Positions 53,986 to 63,910 are shown, counted from the stretch's first letter. The stretch: 64,000 bases of DNA from Geomicrobium halophilum (GCF_014207655.1 NZ_JACHHJ010000001.1:186001-250000); one strand, 5' to 3'. Translations and numbers: made by a program. Notes: generated by a model not told the origin, from the letters alone.

Positions 53986-56403
53986 ATGCTCGTTTCCTAT
54001 CAGTGGTTGGCTGATTATATTGATTTGTCCGATGTGACACCTGAGGAAGTGGCAGAATACCTCACGCGAGGGGGGGTAGAAGTTGATCGGCTCCATCGTT
54101 ATCATAACGGGATCGAAGGGGTCGTTGTTGGCGAAGTATTAGAAACGTCTCCTCATCCAGAGGCAGAGAAATTAACGGTGTGCCAAGTGGATGTAGGGGA
54201 GAACACCAATCAAATTATCTGCGGTGCAAACAATGTAACAAAGGGACAAAAGGTTGTTGTTGCCCTTCCCGGTACAATCCTCCCGGGGGAAAAGAACATT
54301 ACAGAGACAACGATCCGCGGTGAAACTTCTGCAGGAATGATCTGCGCACTCGATGAATTAGGTTTTAGTGAGCGTATGCTTGCCAAATCTGAGCAGGATA
54401 AAATTGTTGAACTGCCAAATGATACGGTACCGGGGAGCGATGCCCTAGAGATTCTTGGGCTCAATGATGTGATCATGGAATTGGATTTAACCCCTAACCG
54501 TCCCGATTGTTTAAATATGCTTGGGGTGGCTTATGAGCTATCAGCTTTGCTGGATCGTCCGATCCACCTCCCTGAGAATGAACACGGAGTCATCAGAAAA
54601 AATGCTGCAGATCATATAACAGTTGAAGTCACAAATGGAGAAGATGTTCCTTATTATGGAGCGAAAGTCATTGATGAAGTAACGGTAGCCCCCTCGCCTT
54701 TATGGTTACAAACACGCCTAATGGCAGCTGGTATTCGTCCGATCAATAACATTGTGGATATTACAAACTATGTATTGTTGGAGTATGGTCAGCCGCTCCA
54801 TGCATTTGATTATGATCGTTTTGGTTCAGATCAAATTGTCACCCGCCGGGCAAAACAGAATGAAACGATACGGACATTGGATGGGCAGGAACGTACACTT
54901 TTCGAGCAGGATGTGTTGATTACAAATGGCGAGGAACCTGTTGCGATGGCCGGTGTAATGGGCGGTGCTTTTTCAGAAGTACAGTCCAATACAAGGACGG
55001 TATTGTTAGAAACGGCACAATTTGATGCATTGCGCGTGCGGCAAACATCAAAGGAGCATGGTTTACGTAGCGAAGCGAGTCAGCGTTTTGAAAAAGGCTT
55101 GGATTTTGAGCGAATACCAGAAGCGGCTGAACGGGCAGCGACTTTGATGGAACAAATTACTGGCGGGGTTGTTTTAAAAGGAACGGTCGAATCTGGTGAA
55201 TTGCCAGCGTTTGAGCAAGAAGTTTATTTAAATCTGGGGCGTCTTAACGTACGTCTAGGGACAGAACTTGGCGTTTACGAAGTAGAGACGATCCTAATCC
55301 GTCTTGGATTAGAGGTCACTGATATTGGTGAGGAGTGGCGGGTCCGAATCCCTTCCCGTCGTATGGATATAACCATTGAAGAAGATTTGATCGAGGAGGT
55401 TGCTCGTCTTTACGGCTATGACCATATTCCGACGACGTTACCTACCGGGGCTCGCTCGGCTGGTGCACTAACGGACGAACAAAAGAGACGTCGCAAAATC
55501 CGGCGTTATCTTGAGAGTACAGGAATGCAAGAAGCAATTACTTACTCCCTCACAAGCGCCCAAAAAGCAGATGAGTTTCTCATCAATGATCATGACCAGG
55601 GTATTCGCGTGCTTATGCCGATGAGTGAGGAGCGCGAGGTGTTAAGGAGAAGCCTGATTCCCCATCTTCTTGACGCCACCTTGCATAACTTGAATCGGCA
55701 ATTAGCTAACGTTGCCTTATTTGAAGTGGGTACTGTTTTCTTTCCAACTGCTGATGAAAATAAGCAGCCTGAAGAACGTTTACACATTGGAGGAACATTG
55801 AGTGGACAGTGGTACCACTATGCCTGGAATGGTGAAGAGGTCCCTGTGGATTTCTATGTTGTAAAAGGAATTGTCGAAGGAATGCTGCAGCAGGCGGGAA
55901 AAGAGCAGAAGGCGAAATTCCGTGCCCGTAAACGAGACGGGATGCATCCGGGACGCACTGCCGATGTGATCATGGACGGTGAGGTTGTTGGTTTTCTTGG
56001 TCAGCTTCACCCAGCTATTCAGGAGGAGCGGGGACTGGCACCTACATTCGTTTTTGAATTAAATGCGGCAACCGTATTTACAGTTAATAATGAAGAACTT
56101 CGTTATCAACCCCTTCCTCGATTCCCATCGATTCGAAGAGATATGGCTGTTGTCGCCGATGCAAATATTGCCGCAGCTGAGATTGAATCAGTAATTTCTG
56201 AAGCGGCAGGAAAGTGGCTTGAGGATATTCACCTTTTTGACGTCTACGAAGGGGAAAATATCGAAGAAGGGAAGAAGTCACTGGCATATTCGTTACTATT
56301 CCTTAATCGTGAGCGTACACTTAAGGATGAGGAAATCGCAAATATTCATGAAGACATTGTAGCTGCATTAAAAACACGTCTAGGCGCGACACTGCGCCAC
56401 TAA
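53986..56403 (+). CDS. pheT: phenylalanyl-tRNA synthetase beta subunit
   Basis: An 805-residue subunit with an N-terminal tRNA-binding domain (VVGEVLETSPHPEAEKLTVCQVDVG), B3/B4 editing domain, B5 domain (IPSRRMDITIEEDLIEEVARLYGYD) and a C-terminal anticodon-binding domain (RFPSIRRDMAVVAD, SLAYSLLFLNRERTLKDEEI). It follows pheS after 123 bases. In B. subtilis rnhC comes next; here it is absent and a repeat occupies the site. Confidence 0.97.
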   Translation: MLVSYQWLADYIDLSDVTPEEVAEYLTRGGVEVDRLHRYHNGIEGVVVGEVLETSPHPEAEKLTVCQVDVGENTNQIICGANNVTKGQKVVVALPGTILPGEKNITETTIRGETSAGMICALDELGFSERMLAKSEQDKIVELPNDTVPGSDALEILGLNDVIMELDLTPNRPDCLNMLGVAYELSALLDRPIHLPENEHGVIRKNAADHITVEVTNGEDVPYYGAKVIDEVTVAPSPLWLQTRLMAAGIRPINNIVDITNYVLLEYGQPLHAFDYDRFGSDQIVTRRAKQNETIRTLDGQERTLFEQDVLITNGEEPVAMAGVMGGAFSEVQSNTRTVLLETAQFDALRVRQTSKEHGLRSEASQRFEKGLDFERIPEAAERAATLMEQITGGVVLKGTVESGELPAFEQEVYLNLGRLNVRLGTELGVYEVETILIRLGLEVTDIGEEWRVRIPSRRMDITIEEDLIEEVARLYGYDHIPTTLPTGARSAGALTDEQKRRRKIRRYLESTGMQEAITYSLTSAQKADEFLINDHDQGIRVLMPMSEEREVLRRSLIPHLLDATLHNLNRQLANVALFEVGTVFFPTADENKQPEERLHIGGTLSGQWYHYAWNGEEVPVDFYVVKGIVEGMLQQAGKEQKAKFRARKRDGMHPGRTADVIMDGEVVGFLGQLHPAIQEERGLAPTFVFELNAATVFTVNNEELRYQPLPRFPSIRRDMAVVADANIAAAEIESVISEAAGKWLEDIHLFDVYEGENIEEGKKSLAYSLLFLNRERTLKDEEIANIHEDIVAALKTRLGATLRH

Positions 56404-56408
56404 AGTCA

Positions 56409-56448
56409 CGAGCACCCATTTCAAGTCAAAAATGGGTGCTTTTATTAT
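56409..56448 (+). terminator. terminator of pheST
   Basis: AGCACCCATTT pairs with AAATGGGTGCT, followed by TTTATTAT. Confidence 0.85.
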
Positions 56449-56449
56449 A

Positions 56450-56706
56450 GAGGATGTTCAAAAAGTCCGGGAAAACTTCCTCGAAAAAGAAAATCACTTT
56501 TTCTTCGTGCGAGGTAACCCTTACGAAGCAACCAGCTGGCGCTTTTCTCCTCGGAAAAGAACTCCCCTTTCCTTCGTGAGGAGGGAATGCTTTCATGGTG
56601 CAAGCAGGATGCTCGAGACGGGCTTCCTTGCACTCCAGAGCATAAGCCGCTAAGCGAACCTTTTCTAAAACTTCTCGGCTCTTTTTGTCTCCTTTTTGAA
56701 CACGCA
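56450..56706 (+). repeat. dispersed intergenic repeat, copy 3
   Basis: About 257 bases starting GAGGATGTTCAAAAAGTCCGG and ending CTCGGCTCTTTTTG...TTTTTGAACACGCAC, with inverted ends. Internal blocks include CAACCAGCTGGCGCTTTTCTC and TTCCTTGCACTCCAGAGCATAAG, also present in copy 1. It is inserted between pheT and zapA, where rnhC stands in B. subtilis. Confidence 0.75.
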
Positions 56707-56813
56707 CTTATAGCGCCCCTTTTTGATTTTCAATAGTCATGGAATCTGTTATGATGAAGTATAAAATAGGGTTAGTATGTTCGCTTTACATAAATTAAGG
56801 GAGGCGCTCACAG

Positions 56814-57059
56814 GTGGCGGAAGATCAGAAAAAAAAACGAACGACTGTGTCGATTTATGGAAATAAATATACAGTGATCAGTGATGAGTCGCAAGAGCAT
56901 GTCAATGAGGTATCAGCTTATGTGGATGCAAAAATGAGGGAAATGAAAGGCGTGAATCCATACCTTGATACGAGGCGGCTTGCTGTACTTACGGCTGTTA
57001 ATATCGCAGACGAATATATAAAAAAACAACAAGAAATAAACACCGAAGAAGAGGATTAA
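56814..57059 (+). CDS. zapA: cell division protein ZapA
   Basis: An 81-residue protein: KKRTTVSIYGNKYTVISDE, YVDAKMREMKGVNPYLDTRRLAVLTAVNIADEY. ZapA stabilises FtsZ bundles at the division site. GTG start with GGGAGGCG upstream. It overlaps nothing and is followed one base later by cvpA. The order zapA-cvpA-polX-mutS2 is that of Bacillus. Confidence 0.93.
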   Translation: MAEDQKKKRTTVSIYGNKYTVISDESQEHVNEVSAYVDAKMREMKGVNPYLDTRRLAVLTAVNIADEYIKKQQEINTEEED

Positions 57060-57060
57060 T

Positions 57061-57588
57061 ATGTTGAGTTTATTTATAGTGCTTATTTTTTTAGCTAACT
57101 TATTTGTTGGGTCACGACGGGGATTTGTTCTGCAGTTCTTTCACCTTATCAGTTTCTTTGGGGCGCTTATCGTCGCCTTTTTATTCTTTAATCCCGTTGC
57201 TGAATATTTACGTTTATGGGTGCCTTATCCGAACTTTTTAGACGGAAACAATGGAGACATGTTTATATCGGCGTTCAATTTTGAGTCTGTATATTATAAC
57301 GGCATTGCCTTTGCCATTCTTTTTTTCGCTACGCGTATTTTATTGCATATAATCGCTTCGATGTTAGACTTTGTCAGCCATTTGCCCATTCTGCGTACTG
57401 TCAATCGCTTGTTGGGTGCTGTCCTTGGTTTAGTCGAAGCTTATTTAATTGTGTTTGTCCTGCTGATTGTTGCCTCTTTCTTACCCTTTGCGACAGTCCA
57501 GGAAATGATTGCCAACTCTACAATTGCGAGGTTTATGATTGAGTACACTCCGTTTTTGTCACAGTGGTTGCAAGAACTATTGTCATAG
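57061..57588 (+). CDS. CvpA family membrane protein
   Basis: A 175-residue membrane protein with four hydrophobic segments (LSLFIVLIFLANLFVGSRRG, FFGALIVAFLFFNPV, GIAFAILFFATRILLHII, LGLVEAYLIVFVLLIVASF). It is the YshB-type CvpA protein. Known relatives are tied to colicin V production in E. coli; the role in Firmicutes is not defined. It starts 1 base after zapA and is followed at 15 bases by polX. Confidence 0.9.
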   Translation: MLSLFIVLIFLANLFVGSRRGFVLQFFHLISFFGALIVAFLFFNPVAEYLRLWVPYPNFLDGNNGDMFISAFNFESVYYNGIAFAILFFATRILLHIIASMLDFVSHLPILRTVNRLLGAVLGLVEAYLIVFVLLIVASFLPFATVQEMIANSTIARFMIEYTPFLSQWLQELLS

Positions 57589-57603
57589 GGAGGTGCGGAG
57601 CTC

Positions 57604-59331
57604 TTGGATAAAAAAGAAGTGATGCAAACGTTAGAGACGATTGCCATTTACCAGGAAATATCCGGGGAAAACCCTTTTAAAATTGCGGCTTACCGTAAAG
57701 CTGCCCAAGCGCTTGAACGAGAAGCGCGCACCCTTAGTGAAATCAATGACCCCGGGGAGTTGAACGGGATCGGAAAAGGGACTGCTGCAGTTATTGAATC
57801 CCTTCGTGATACAGGTAGAACCGAAGTGCTGGAAGACCTAAAAGCAAAGGTCCCAGCAGGCTTGCCTGTCCTTTTACAATTGCCGGGTTTAGGAGGAAAA
57901 AAAATAGGTAAGCTTCATCATGAGCTCGGAGTTACGGATGCCGATTCGTTAAAACGGGTCTGTGAAGAGAAACAAGTACGTGAATTGGCAGGTTTCGGCG
58001 CTAAAACAGAGGAGAAAATATTAGAAGCGCTGAGTACAGCGAATGAACGCCCTGAACGTTTACCGGTTGCTTTTATGTTGCAAGTAGCTGCTGAAATCGA
58101 GAAAGAACTTGAGCAGTTTACGGATACCATTCGCTTTGGACGGGCGGGCAGTTTACGACGTCTGAAGGAAACCATCCGTGATCTTGATTATGTAATTGCA
58201 AGTCGGGATCCGGAGTCTGTTCAAGCACAGCTCAAAAATCTGCCGGATATTAGTGAGATCATAGCCGATGGCGAAAAGAAGGTTTCCTTGCAGCTGGATA
58301 AAGGCTATTCTGTCAATGTTGATTTCAGGATTGTTGCAGATGAAGCGTTTGCGACGGCTCTCCATCATTTTACTGGTTCCAAGGATCACCATCTGCTGAT
58401 GAGAAGGATTGCGAAGGAGCAAGGAGAGAAGATTAATGAATACGGTGTGGAAAATATAGATACAGGAGAAATCATCACATTTAAAGATGAAAAAGAATTC
58501 TTTGCCCATTTTGGTTTATACGAAATTCCATCGGAAGCCCGAGAAGGGACGATTGAAACAAGTTGGTTTAAGGAAAGGGATGACAATATAGACCTTAAAC
58601 TTATACGCGGCGACCTCCATATGCATACCGTTTGGAGTGATGGGGCGAACTCGATCGAGGATATGGCAAAAGCAGCCATCGAGCGTGGTTACGAGTATAT
58701 CGCCATCACCGATCATTCACGCTATTTGCAAGTCGCTAATGGCTTAAGTGAAGAGCGTGTACTTCGTCAGCAAGAGGAGCTCCGAAATGTCAACGAAAAG
58801 CTGAATGATATTCATCTATTTTCGGGTATTGAAATGGATATCCGCCCAGACGGAACCCTTGATTATTCAGACAAAACCCTAGAGCAGATCGATTTTGTCA
58901 TTGCTTCGGTTCATTCCGGTTTTTCTCAAACAGAAAGGCAAATACGCTCGCGCATAAACGCAGCCCTAGAAAATCCTTATGTGAATCTGATTGCCCATCC
59001 GACCGGTCGCCTAATTGGCAAGCGGAATGGGTATGCTGTGGATATGGACTGGTTATTCAAGAGAGCGGCAGAAACAGGAACAGCGTTAGAGTTGAATGCC
59101 AACCCTCATCGTTTAGATTTGTCAGCAGGTGTGCTGAAACGCGCGGTCGACCAAGGCGCGACGATAGCGATCAACACGGATGCGCACCGAGCAGAAGGTC
59201 TGGCGCAAATGGTGTTTGGGGTAGGAGCAGCGAAGAAAGCATTTCTTCTCACCGATCAAGTGATGAACGCTTGGTCAAAGGAAGAGATCAAGAATTATGT
59301 TAAAAGAAAACGAATGTCGCTAGAAAAATGA
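57604..59331 (+). CDS. polX: DNA polymerase/exonuclease PolX
   Basis: A 575-residue family X polymerase. The N-terminal part has HhH-type helices (LQLPGLGGKKIGKL) and a polymerase palm (RFGRAGSLRRLKETIRDLDYVI); residues about 335-575 form a PHP nuclease domain (GDLHMHTVWSDG, AITDHSRYL, NTDAHR). It does gap filling with 3'-5' exonuclease activity in base-excision repair. The TTG start has GGGAGGTG upstream. It is followed by mutS2 after a few bases. Confidence 0.95.
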   Translation: MDKKEVMQTLETIAIYQEISGENPFKIAAYRKAAQALEREARTLSEINDPGELNGIGKGTAAVIESLRDTGRTEVLEDLKAKVPAGLPVLLQLPGLGGKKIGKLHHELGVTDADSLKRVCEEKQVRELAGFGAKTEEKILEALSTANERPERLPVAFMLQVAAEIEKELEQFTDTIRFGRAGSLRRLKETIRDLDYVIASRDPESVQAQLKNLPDISEIIADGEKKVSLQLDKGYSVNVDFRIVADEAFATALHHFTGSKDHHLLMRRIAKEQGEKINEYGVENIDTGEIITFKDEKEFFAHFGLYEIPSEAREGTIETSWFKERDDNIDLKLIRGDLHMHTVWSDGANSIEDMAKAAIERGYEYIAITDHSRYLQVANGLSEERVLRQQEELRNVNEKLNDIHLFSGIEMDIRPDGTLDYSDKTLEQIDFVIASVHSGFSQTERQIRSRINAALENPYVNLIAHPTGRLIGKRNGYAVDMDWLFKRAAETGTALELNANPHRLDLSAGVLKRAVDQGATIAINTDAHRAEGLAQMVFGVGAAKKAFLLTDQVMNAWSKEEIKNYVKRKRMSLEK

Positions 59332-59341
59332 GGTGCCAGCT

Positions 59342-61708
59342 ATGCAAGAGGATATGCTTCGCACATTAGAATACAGGAAAATGAAAAGCCAACTGGCCGA
59401 TCATGTGGCCTGCGAACTTGGCAAAGATAAAGTGAAAGACCTTGTTCCCCATACAGAAATGACTGATGTGGCCAACGCTCTGGAGGAAACGAGAGAAGGA
59501 GAACAGGTTCTTCGTTTTCGTGGACATGCTCCCTTGGGCGGAGTGCATGATGTTCGCGCAGAAATCAAGCGTGCTCAGGTTGGAAGTGTCCTTGATGCCC
59601 AGACGTTTACAGATATCGGTGATACGATTCGCGCAGGTCATCAACTAACAACGTTTATTGAGCAATTACTTGAAGAGGAAGAAGTACTTTCTCTTTCTCT
59701 TTTACGTACCTATGTGAATAATATTTGGCCATTAAAGGAATTGGAGCGTACGATTCGTCAGACGGTGGGTGATGACGGATATGTTCTTGACCATGCGAGT
59801 TCTGCCCTTCGTACAGCAAGGCAGCAAATGCGTACGTTCGAGTCATCCATTCGCTCAAAATTGGAGCAGATTCTCCGTTCCAAGGATGCTGAAACAAAAC
59901 TTTCAGATCGTGTAGTAACCATTCGTAATGAACGCTACGTTATTCCGGTAAAGCAAGCGTACCGAAACGCGTTTGGAGGAATTGTCCATGATCAATCCTC
60001 TTCAGGTCAAACTCTTTTTATAGAACCACAATCAGTCGTAACGGCCAATAATCAGCTTCGTGAGGCGAGGCTGAAAGAAAGACAGGAGATTGAAAGAATC
60101 CTCCGTGAACTAACCGAAAAGGTAGCGGCTGAGGATGAGGCTTTATTAGAAAATATGGAAATTCTTGCCCAGCTGGATTTTATTTTTGCCAAGGCACGGT
60201 ACGCGCAAAAAATGAAGGGTGTCCAACCAAAATTGAATGATCGTCAGTATGTACATTTCCCGCAAGCAAGGCATCCGTTATTGAACGCTGAAGATGTCGT
60301 TCCCATCGACATTACGATTGGCGGTGATTATCAATCGCTTGTCATTACCGGTCCGAACACGGGCGGGAAAACCGTGGCGTTAAAAACGACGGGACTATTT
60401 ACCCTGATGGCTCAATCAGGGTTGTTTTTGCCGGCATCGGAAAAAGCAGAAGCCACAGTTTTTAAGAATGTTTATGCTGATATTGGTGATGAACAGTCTA
60501 TTGAACAAAGCCTGAGTACGTTTTCTTCCCATATGACGAACATCGTTTCCATATTGCAAGAAGTAGACGAACAAAGCCTTGTGTTATTCGATGAATTAGG
60601 AGCCGGAACAGATCCAGCTGAAGGAGCGGCGCTTGCCGTTTCCATCCTTGATGAAGTGCACGAAAGAGGTGCACGTACAGTAGCTACTACTCACTATACA
60701 GAGTTGAAAGGCTACGCCTATAACCGTCGAGGCGTCATGAATGCAAGCGTAGAGTTTGATGTTGATTCCTTAAGCCCAACCTATCGTTTACTCACCGGTG
60801 TTCCTGGACGGAGTAATGCTTTTGCTATATCCCGTCGTCTCGGTCTATCTGAGACGATTATTGAAGCTGCAGAGAACGAATTATCTACTGATACGAAGCA
60901 GGCTGAGCAAATGATTACGTCATTAGAAGAACGTTATCAACAGGCCGAGGAGGCGGAGAAAGAAGCTGTAGAAACACGTCAGCAAGCGGAAAAGCTTCAT
61001 CGTGAGCTAAGGCAAGCATTTACTGATCTACAAAATCAAAAACAAGCAATTTATGAAGAAGCAGAACAAAAAGCGGCTACTGAAGTGGATAAGGCGAGGA
61101 ACGAAGCCGAGGAAATCGTTGCTGATTTACGACGTCTACAACAAGAAGGCCACGAAGTTAAAGAGCATGAACTTATTGAAGCAAGAAAAGGTCTCGAAGA
61201 AGCCGCTCCGCAATTAACAAAAAAGCAGAAACAAGTAAAAAGGAAGGCACAGCGAGCGCAAAGCTATGCCCCAGGTGAAGAAGTGTTCGTCCCAAGATTT
61301 AATCAAAAGGGCCAAGTGATTGAGGAGTCAGGCAAGGGCGAATACAACGTGCAGGTTGGGATCATGAAAATGAATCTTAAAAGCGAAGATATGGAAAAAA
61401 CAGAGCAGCCAAAGGCTGAAAAACCTCAGAGAACACTCACTCGTGTAAGTGGAAATCAGGCAGGCGTCAAACCGGAATTAGACTTGCGTGGTGAACGTTA
61501 CGAAAATGCAATGGCACGAGTGGAAAAATACCTTGATGAGGCAGTTCTTGCTGGCTATGCGCGTGTCCATATTATTCATGGAAAAGGCACTGGAGCGCTT
61601 CGAAAAGGGGTCAAGGAACTGCTGAAAAAACACCCAAGTGTAAAAGGAACACGTGATGGCGGCATGAACGAGGGCGGCATCGGAAATACAGTTGTGGATC
61701 TAAAATAG
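59342..61708 (+). CDS. mutS2: endonuclease MutS2
   Basis: A 788-residue protein: N-terminal lever and clamp helices, ATPase with Walker A GPNTGGKTV and Walker B LVLFDELGAGTDP, a long coiled coil (about residues 520-620), a KOW-like segment and a C-terminal Smr nuclease domain (LDLRGERYENA, HIIHGKGTGALR). It resolves collided ribosomes or suppresses recombination. The ATG at 59342 has GAGGTG six bases upstream; a GTG at 59333 is also in frame. Confidence 0.95.
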   Translation: MQEDMLRTLEYRKMKSQLADHVACELGKDKVKDLVPHTEMTDVANALEETREGEQVLRFRGHAPLGGVHDVRAEIKRAQVGSVLDAQTFTDIGDTIRAGHQLTTFIEQLLEEEEVLSLSLLRTYVNNIWPLKELERTIRQTVGDDGYVLDHASSALRTARQQMRTFESSIRSKLEQILRSKDAETKLSDRVVTIRNERYVIPVKQAYRNAFGGIVHDQSSSGQTLFIEPQSVVTANNQLREARLKERQEIERILRELTEKVAAEDEALLENMEILAQLDFIFAKARYAQKMKGVQPKLNDRQYVHFPQARHPLLNAEDVVPIDITIGGDYQSLVITGPNTGGKTVALKTTGLFTLMAQSGLFLPASEKAEATVFKNVYADIGDEQSIEQSLSTFSSHMTNIVSILQEVDEQSLVLFDELGAGTDPAEGAALAVSILDEVHERGARTVATTHYTELKGYAYNRRGVMNASVEFDVDSLSPTYRLLTGVPGRSNAFAISRRLGLSETIIEAAENELSTDTKQAEQMITSLEERYQQAEEAEKEAVETRQQAEKLHRELRQAFTDLQNQKQAIYEEAEQKAATEVDKARNEAEEIVADLRRLQQEGHEVKEHELIEARKGLEEAAPQLTKKQKQVKRKAQRAQSYAPGEEVFVPRFNQKGQVIEESGKGEYNVQVGIMKMNLKSEDMEKTEQPKAEKPQRTLTRVSGNQAGVKPELDLRGERYENAMARVEKYLDEAVLAGYARVHIIHGKGTGALRKGVKELLKKHPSVKGTRDGGMNEGGIGNTVVDLK

Positions 61709-61722
61709 TTTTGGCGAAAACG

Positions 61723-61752
61723 TGCGGAGGAGGGGCATCGCGCCTCTCCTTT
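61723..61752 (+). terminator. weak terminator after mutS2
   Basis: GGAGGAGGGGC pairs with GCCTCTCC, followed by TTTATTTT. Confidence 0.45.
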
Positions 61753-61770
61753 ATTTTCCCTAGGAGGCTG

Positions 61771-61860
61771 ATGGGCTTGGATACATTGTGGAAAGTTTTG
61801 ATTACATGTGGGGTCGGTTTTTTCATCGTAGGTATTATTTATTTAGTGATTGCCCTGTAA
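61771..61860 (+). CDS. small single-span membrane peptide
   Basis: A 29-residue open frame: MGLDTLWKVL, then a 19-residue hydrophobic span (ITCGVGFFIVGIIYLVIAL) to the stop. TAGGAGGCTG is an excellent ribosome site, six bases upstream. It stands between mutS2 and lcfA, where B. subtilis has yshE (DUF350). It is much shorter than yshE and is not that gene. Function unknown; it is probably a real membrane peptide because of the ribosome site and the intact span. Confidence 0.6.
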   Translation: MGLDTLWKVLITCGVGFFIVGIIYLVIAL

Positions 61861-61944
61861 GAGGCTGTTCAAAGGCCGGGACAAAATCCTTAAGACAAAT
61901 GTTGAAAGCTGCGTCTTCTGTGAACGACTCGGCTCTTTGTGCAC
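61861..61944 (+). repeat. degenerate short copy of the dispersed repeat
   Basis: GAGGCTGTTCAAAGGCCGGG at the start and GACTCGGCTCTTTGTG at the end resemble the inverted ends of the copies at 50661 and 56450, but only about 85 bases remain. It may act as a weak terminator. Confidence 0.5.
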
Positions 61945-62049
61945 TTCACTATGTTTATCGATAAGAGACGGGCATGGTTGCTAATTGATCGCCTTGACAA
62001 AAAATGTTTCTATAATTTTTTTAATAAAATAGTCTTAAAATATTTATTA

Positions 62050-62064
62050 TTGGTAGCGTTTGCA
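62050..62064 (+). promoter_or_regulatory. candidate cre site before lcfA
   Basis: TTGGTAGCGTTTGCA fits WTGNAANCGNWNNCA with one mismatch, 50 bases before the lcfA start. Catabolite control of fatty-acid degradation is plausible. Confidence 0.4.
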
Positions 62065-62113
62065 TTATGATAAAGGTGGGTCGGATTAATAAGTCATCGA
62101 AGGAGGAAGTTTT

Positions 62114-63826
62114 ATGGTGAATCAAGAAGCACCGGCTTGGCTGCAAAATTATCCGTCAGAAGTATCAGCATCTTATCAATACTCGAAAAGACCTCTGGCT
62201 GATTTCTTAAAAGAGTCTGCTGAAGAATATCCTGAAAAAAAGGCAATTCACTTCATGGGAAGGGATATGACCTATCAGGAGTTGTATGACTACTCAAAAC
62301 AATTTGCAAATGCACTAAAATCTCATGGTGTTGAAAAAGGTGACCGCGTGGCTATAATGCTTGCCAACACTCCGCAATCAGTGATCAGCTATTATGGAGC
62401 GTTGCTTGCAGGTGGAATTGTTGTACAGACAAATCCTTTGTTTGTGGAACGGGAAATTGAACAACAAATGATCGATTCCGGAGCGAAAGTGCTCGTCTGT
62501 TTAGACATGGTGTTTCCCCGTGTCCAAAAGATTCGTAACAATACGAAACTTGAGCATGTTTTTGTCACCGGCATCAAGGATTTTTTGCCATTCCCTAAAA
62601 ACAAGATTTATCCATTCATTCAAAAGAAAAATACAGGTATGAAAATTGAAGTAAGCTATGATCATATGACACATCACTGGAAGGAATCAGTGGAAAGGGC
62701 AAGCAAGGAATGGGAAGACGTAAAGATTGATTCGAGAGAAGACCTGGCGTTAATTCAATATACAGGAGGGACAACGGGCACTCCTAAAGGAGTCATGCTT
62801 ACGCATTATAACCTAGTGGTGAATACTGAGCAATGCATTAAATGGATGTATCAGGCGGAGAAAGGCAATGAACGTATTTTAGCAGCTTTACCTTTTTTCC
62901 ATGTTTATGGAATGACGACGGCAATGAACCTTTCCATCATGCACGCCGCTGAATTGGTGATCGTGCCAAAATTTGATGCAAAACAAGTGTTAAAAACGAT
63001 TGAAAAGAAGAAAGTTACCTTATTCCCCGGAGCACCAACGATGTATATCGCGATCACAAATCACCCTGATCTTGAAAAGCATGATTTGTCCTCGATTAAA
63101 GCTTGTTTGAGTGGTGCAGCTCCGCTTCCAAAAGAGGTGCAGGGCACATTCGAAAGAAAAACGGGTGGTAAGCTTGTGGAAGGTTATGGGTTAACCGAAA
63201 CGTCCCCCGTGGCAGCTTCTAATCCAATTTGGGAAGTTCGGAAACATGGAAGCATTGGTATGCCATGGCCGGATACGGAGATGGCGATTTTAGATCAGGA
63301 AAACGGCACGTTTGCGGATATAAACGAAGTTGGTGAGATCGCCATTCGAGGTCCGCAAGTCATGCAAGGCTATTGGCAGAAAGAAGAGGAGACAAAAGCG
63401 GTTTTTCAAGAAGATTGGTTTAAGAGCGGGGATATGGGGTATCAAGATGAAAATGGGTACTTTTATATCGTTGACCGTAAGAAAGATATGATCATTGCAG
63501 GCGGATTTAACATCTATCCAAGAGAAATAGAAGAAGTGCTTTACGAACATGAAGCGATTCTGGAAGCAGCAGTAATTGGAGTTCCCGACCCTTATCGTGG
63601 TGAAACCGTGAAGGCATTCGTCGTTTTTAAAGAGGGGCAGGAACTTAGTGAAAAGGAGCTTGAAAAGTTTTGCCGAACCAAGTTGGCAGCCTACAAAATT
63701 CCTCGTGTGTTTGAAACGAGAAAGGAATTGCCGAAAACGCTCGTCGGCAAAGTTTTAAGACGAGTACTCGTTGAAGAAGAGATGTCTAAAACAGCCGAAG
63801 ATGATGAGATGAAAAAGCAAGGGTAG
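62114..63826 (+). CDS. lcfA: long-chain fatty acid-CoA ligase
   Basis: A 570-residue AMP-forming acyl-CoA ligase. P-loop YTGGTTGTPKGVM, GYGLTETSPV, SGDMGYQDENGYFYIVDRKKDMII and the C-terminal lysine in PKTLVGKVLRR. It activates long-chain fatty acids for beta-oxidation. AGGAGGAAG precedes the ATG. It is followed by the fadR region, as in B. subtilis (lcfA-fadR-etfB-etfA). A cre-like site lies upstream. Confidence 0.95.
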   Translation: MVNQEAPAWLQNYPSEVSASYQYSKRPLADFLKESAEEYPEKKAIHFMGRDMTYQELYDYSKQFANALKSHGVEKGDRVAIMLANTPQSVISYYGALLAGGIVVQTNPLFVEREIEQQMIDSGAKVLVCLDMVFPRVQKIRNNTKLEHVFVTGIKDFLPFPKNKIYPFIQKKNTGMKIEVSYDHMTHHWKESVERASKEWEDVKIDSREDLALIQYTGGTTGTPKGVMLTHYNLVVNTEQCIKWMYQAEKGNERILAALPFFHVYGMTTAMNLSIMHAAELVIVPKFDAKQVLKTIEKKKVTLFPGAPTMYIAITNHPDLEKHDLSSIKACLSGAAPLPKEVQGTFERKTGGKLVEGYGLTETSPVAASNPIWEVRKHGSIGMPWPDTEMAILDQENGTFADINEVGEIAIRGPQVMQGYWQKEEETKAVFQEDWFKSGDMGYQDENGYFYIVDRKKDMIIAGGFNIYPREIEEVLYEHEAILEAAVIGVPDPYRGETVKAFVVFKEGQELSEKELEKFCRTKLAAYKIPRVFETRKELPKTLVGKVLRRVLVEEEMSKTAEDDEMKKQG

Positions 63827-63910
63827 GCTGAAACGTTCGGTAGATCAGTTTGAGCGCTGGTACATCGAACTGATTTACCATTCTTAAAAAATTCGCGAGG
63901 GATCCCTCAT

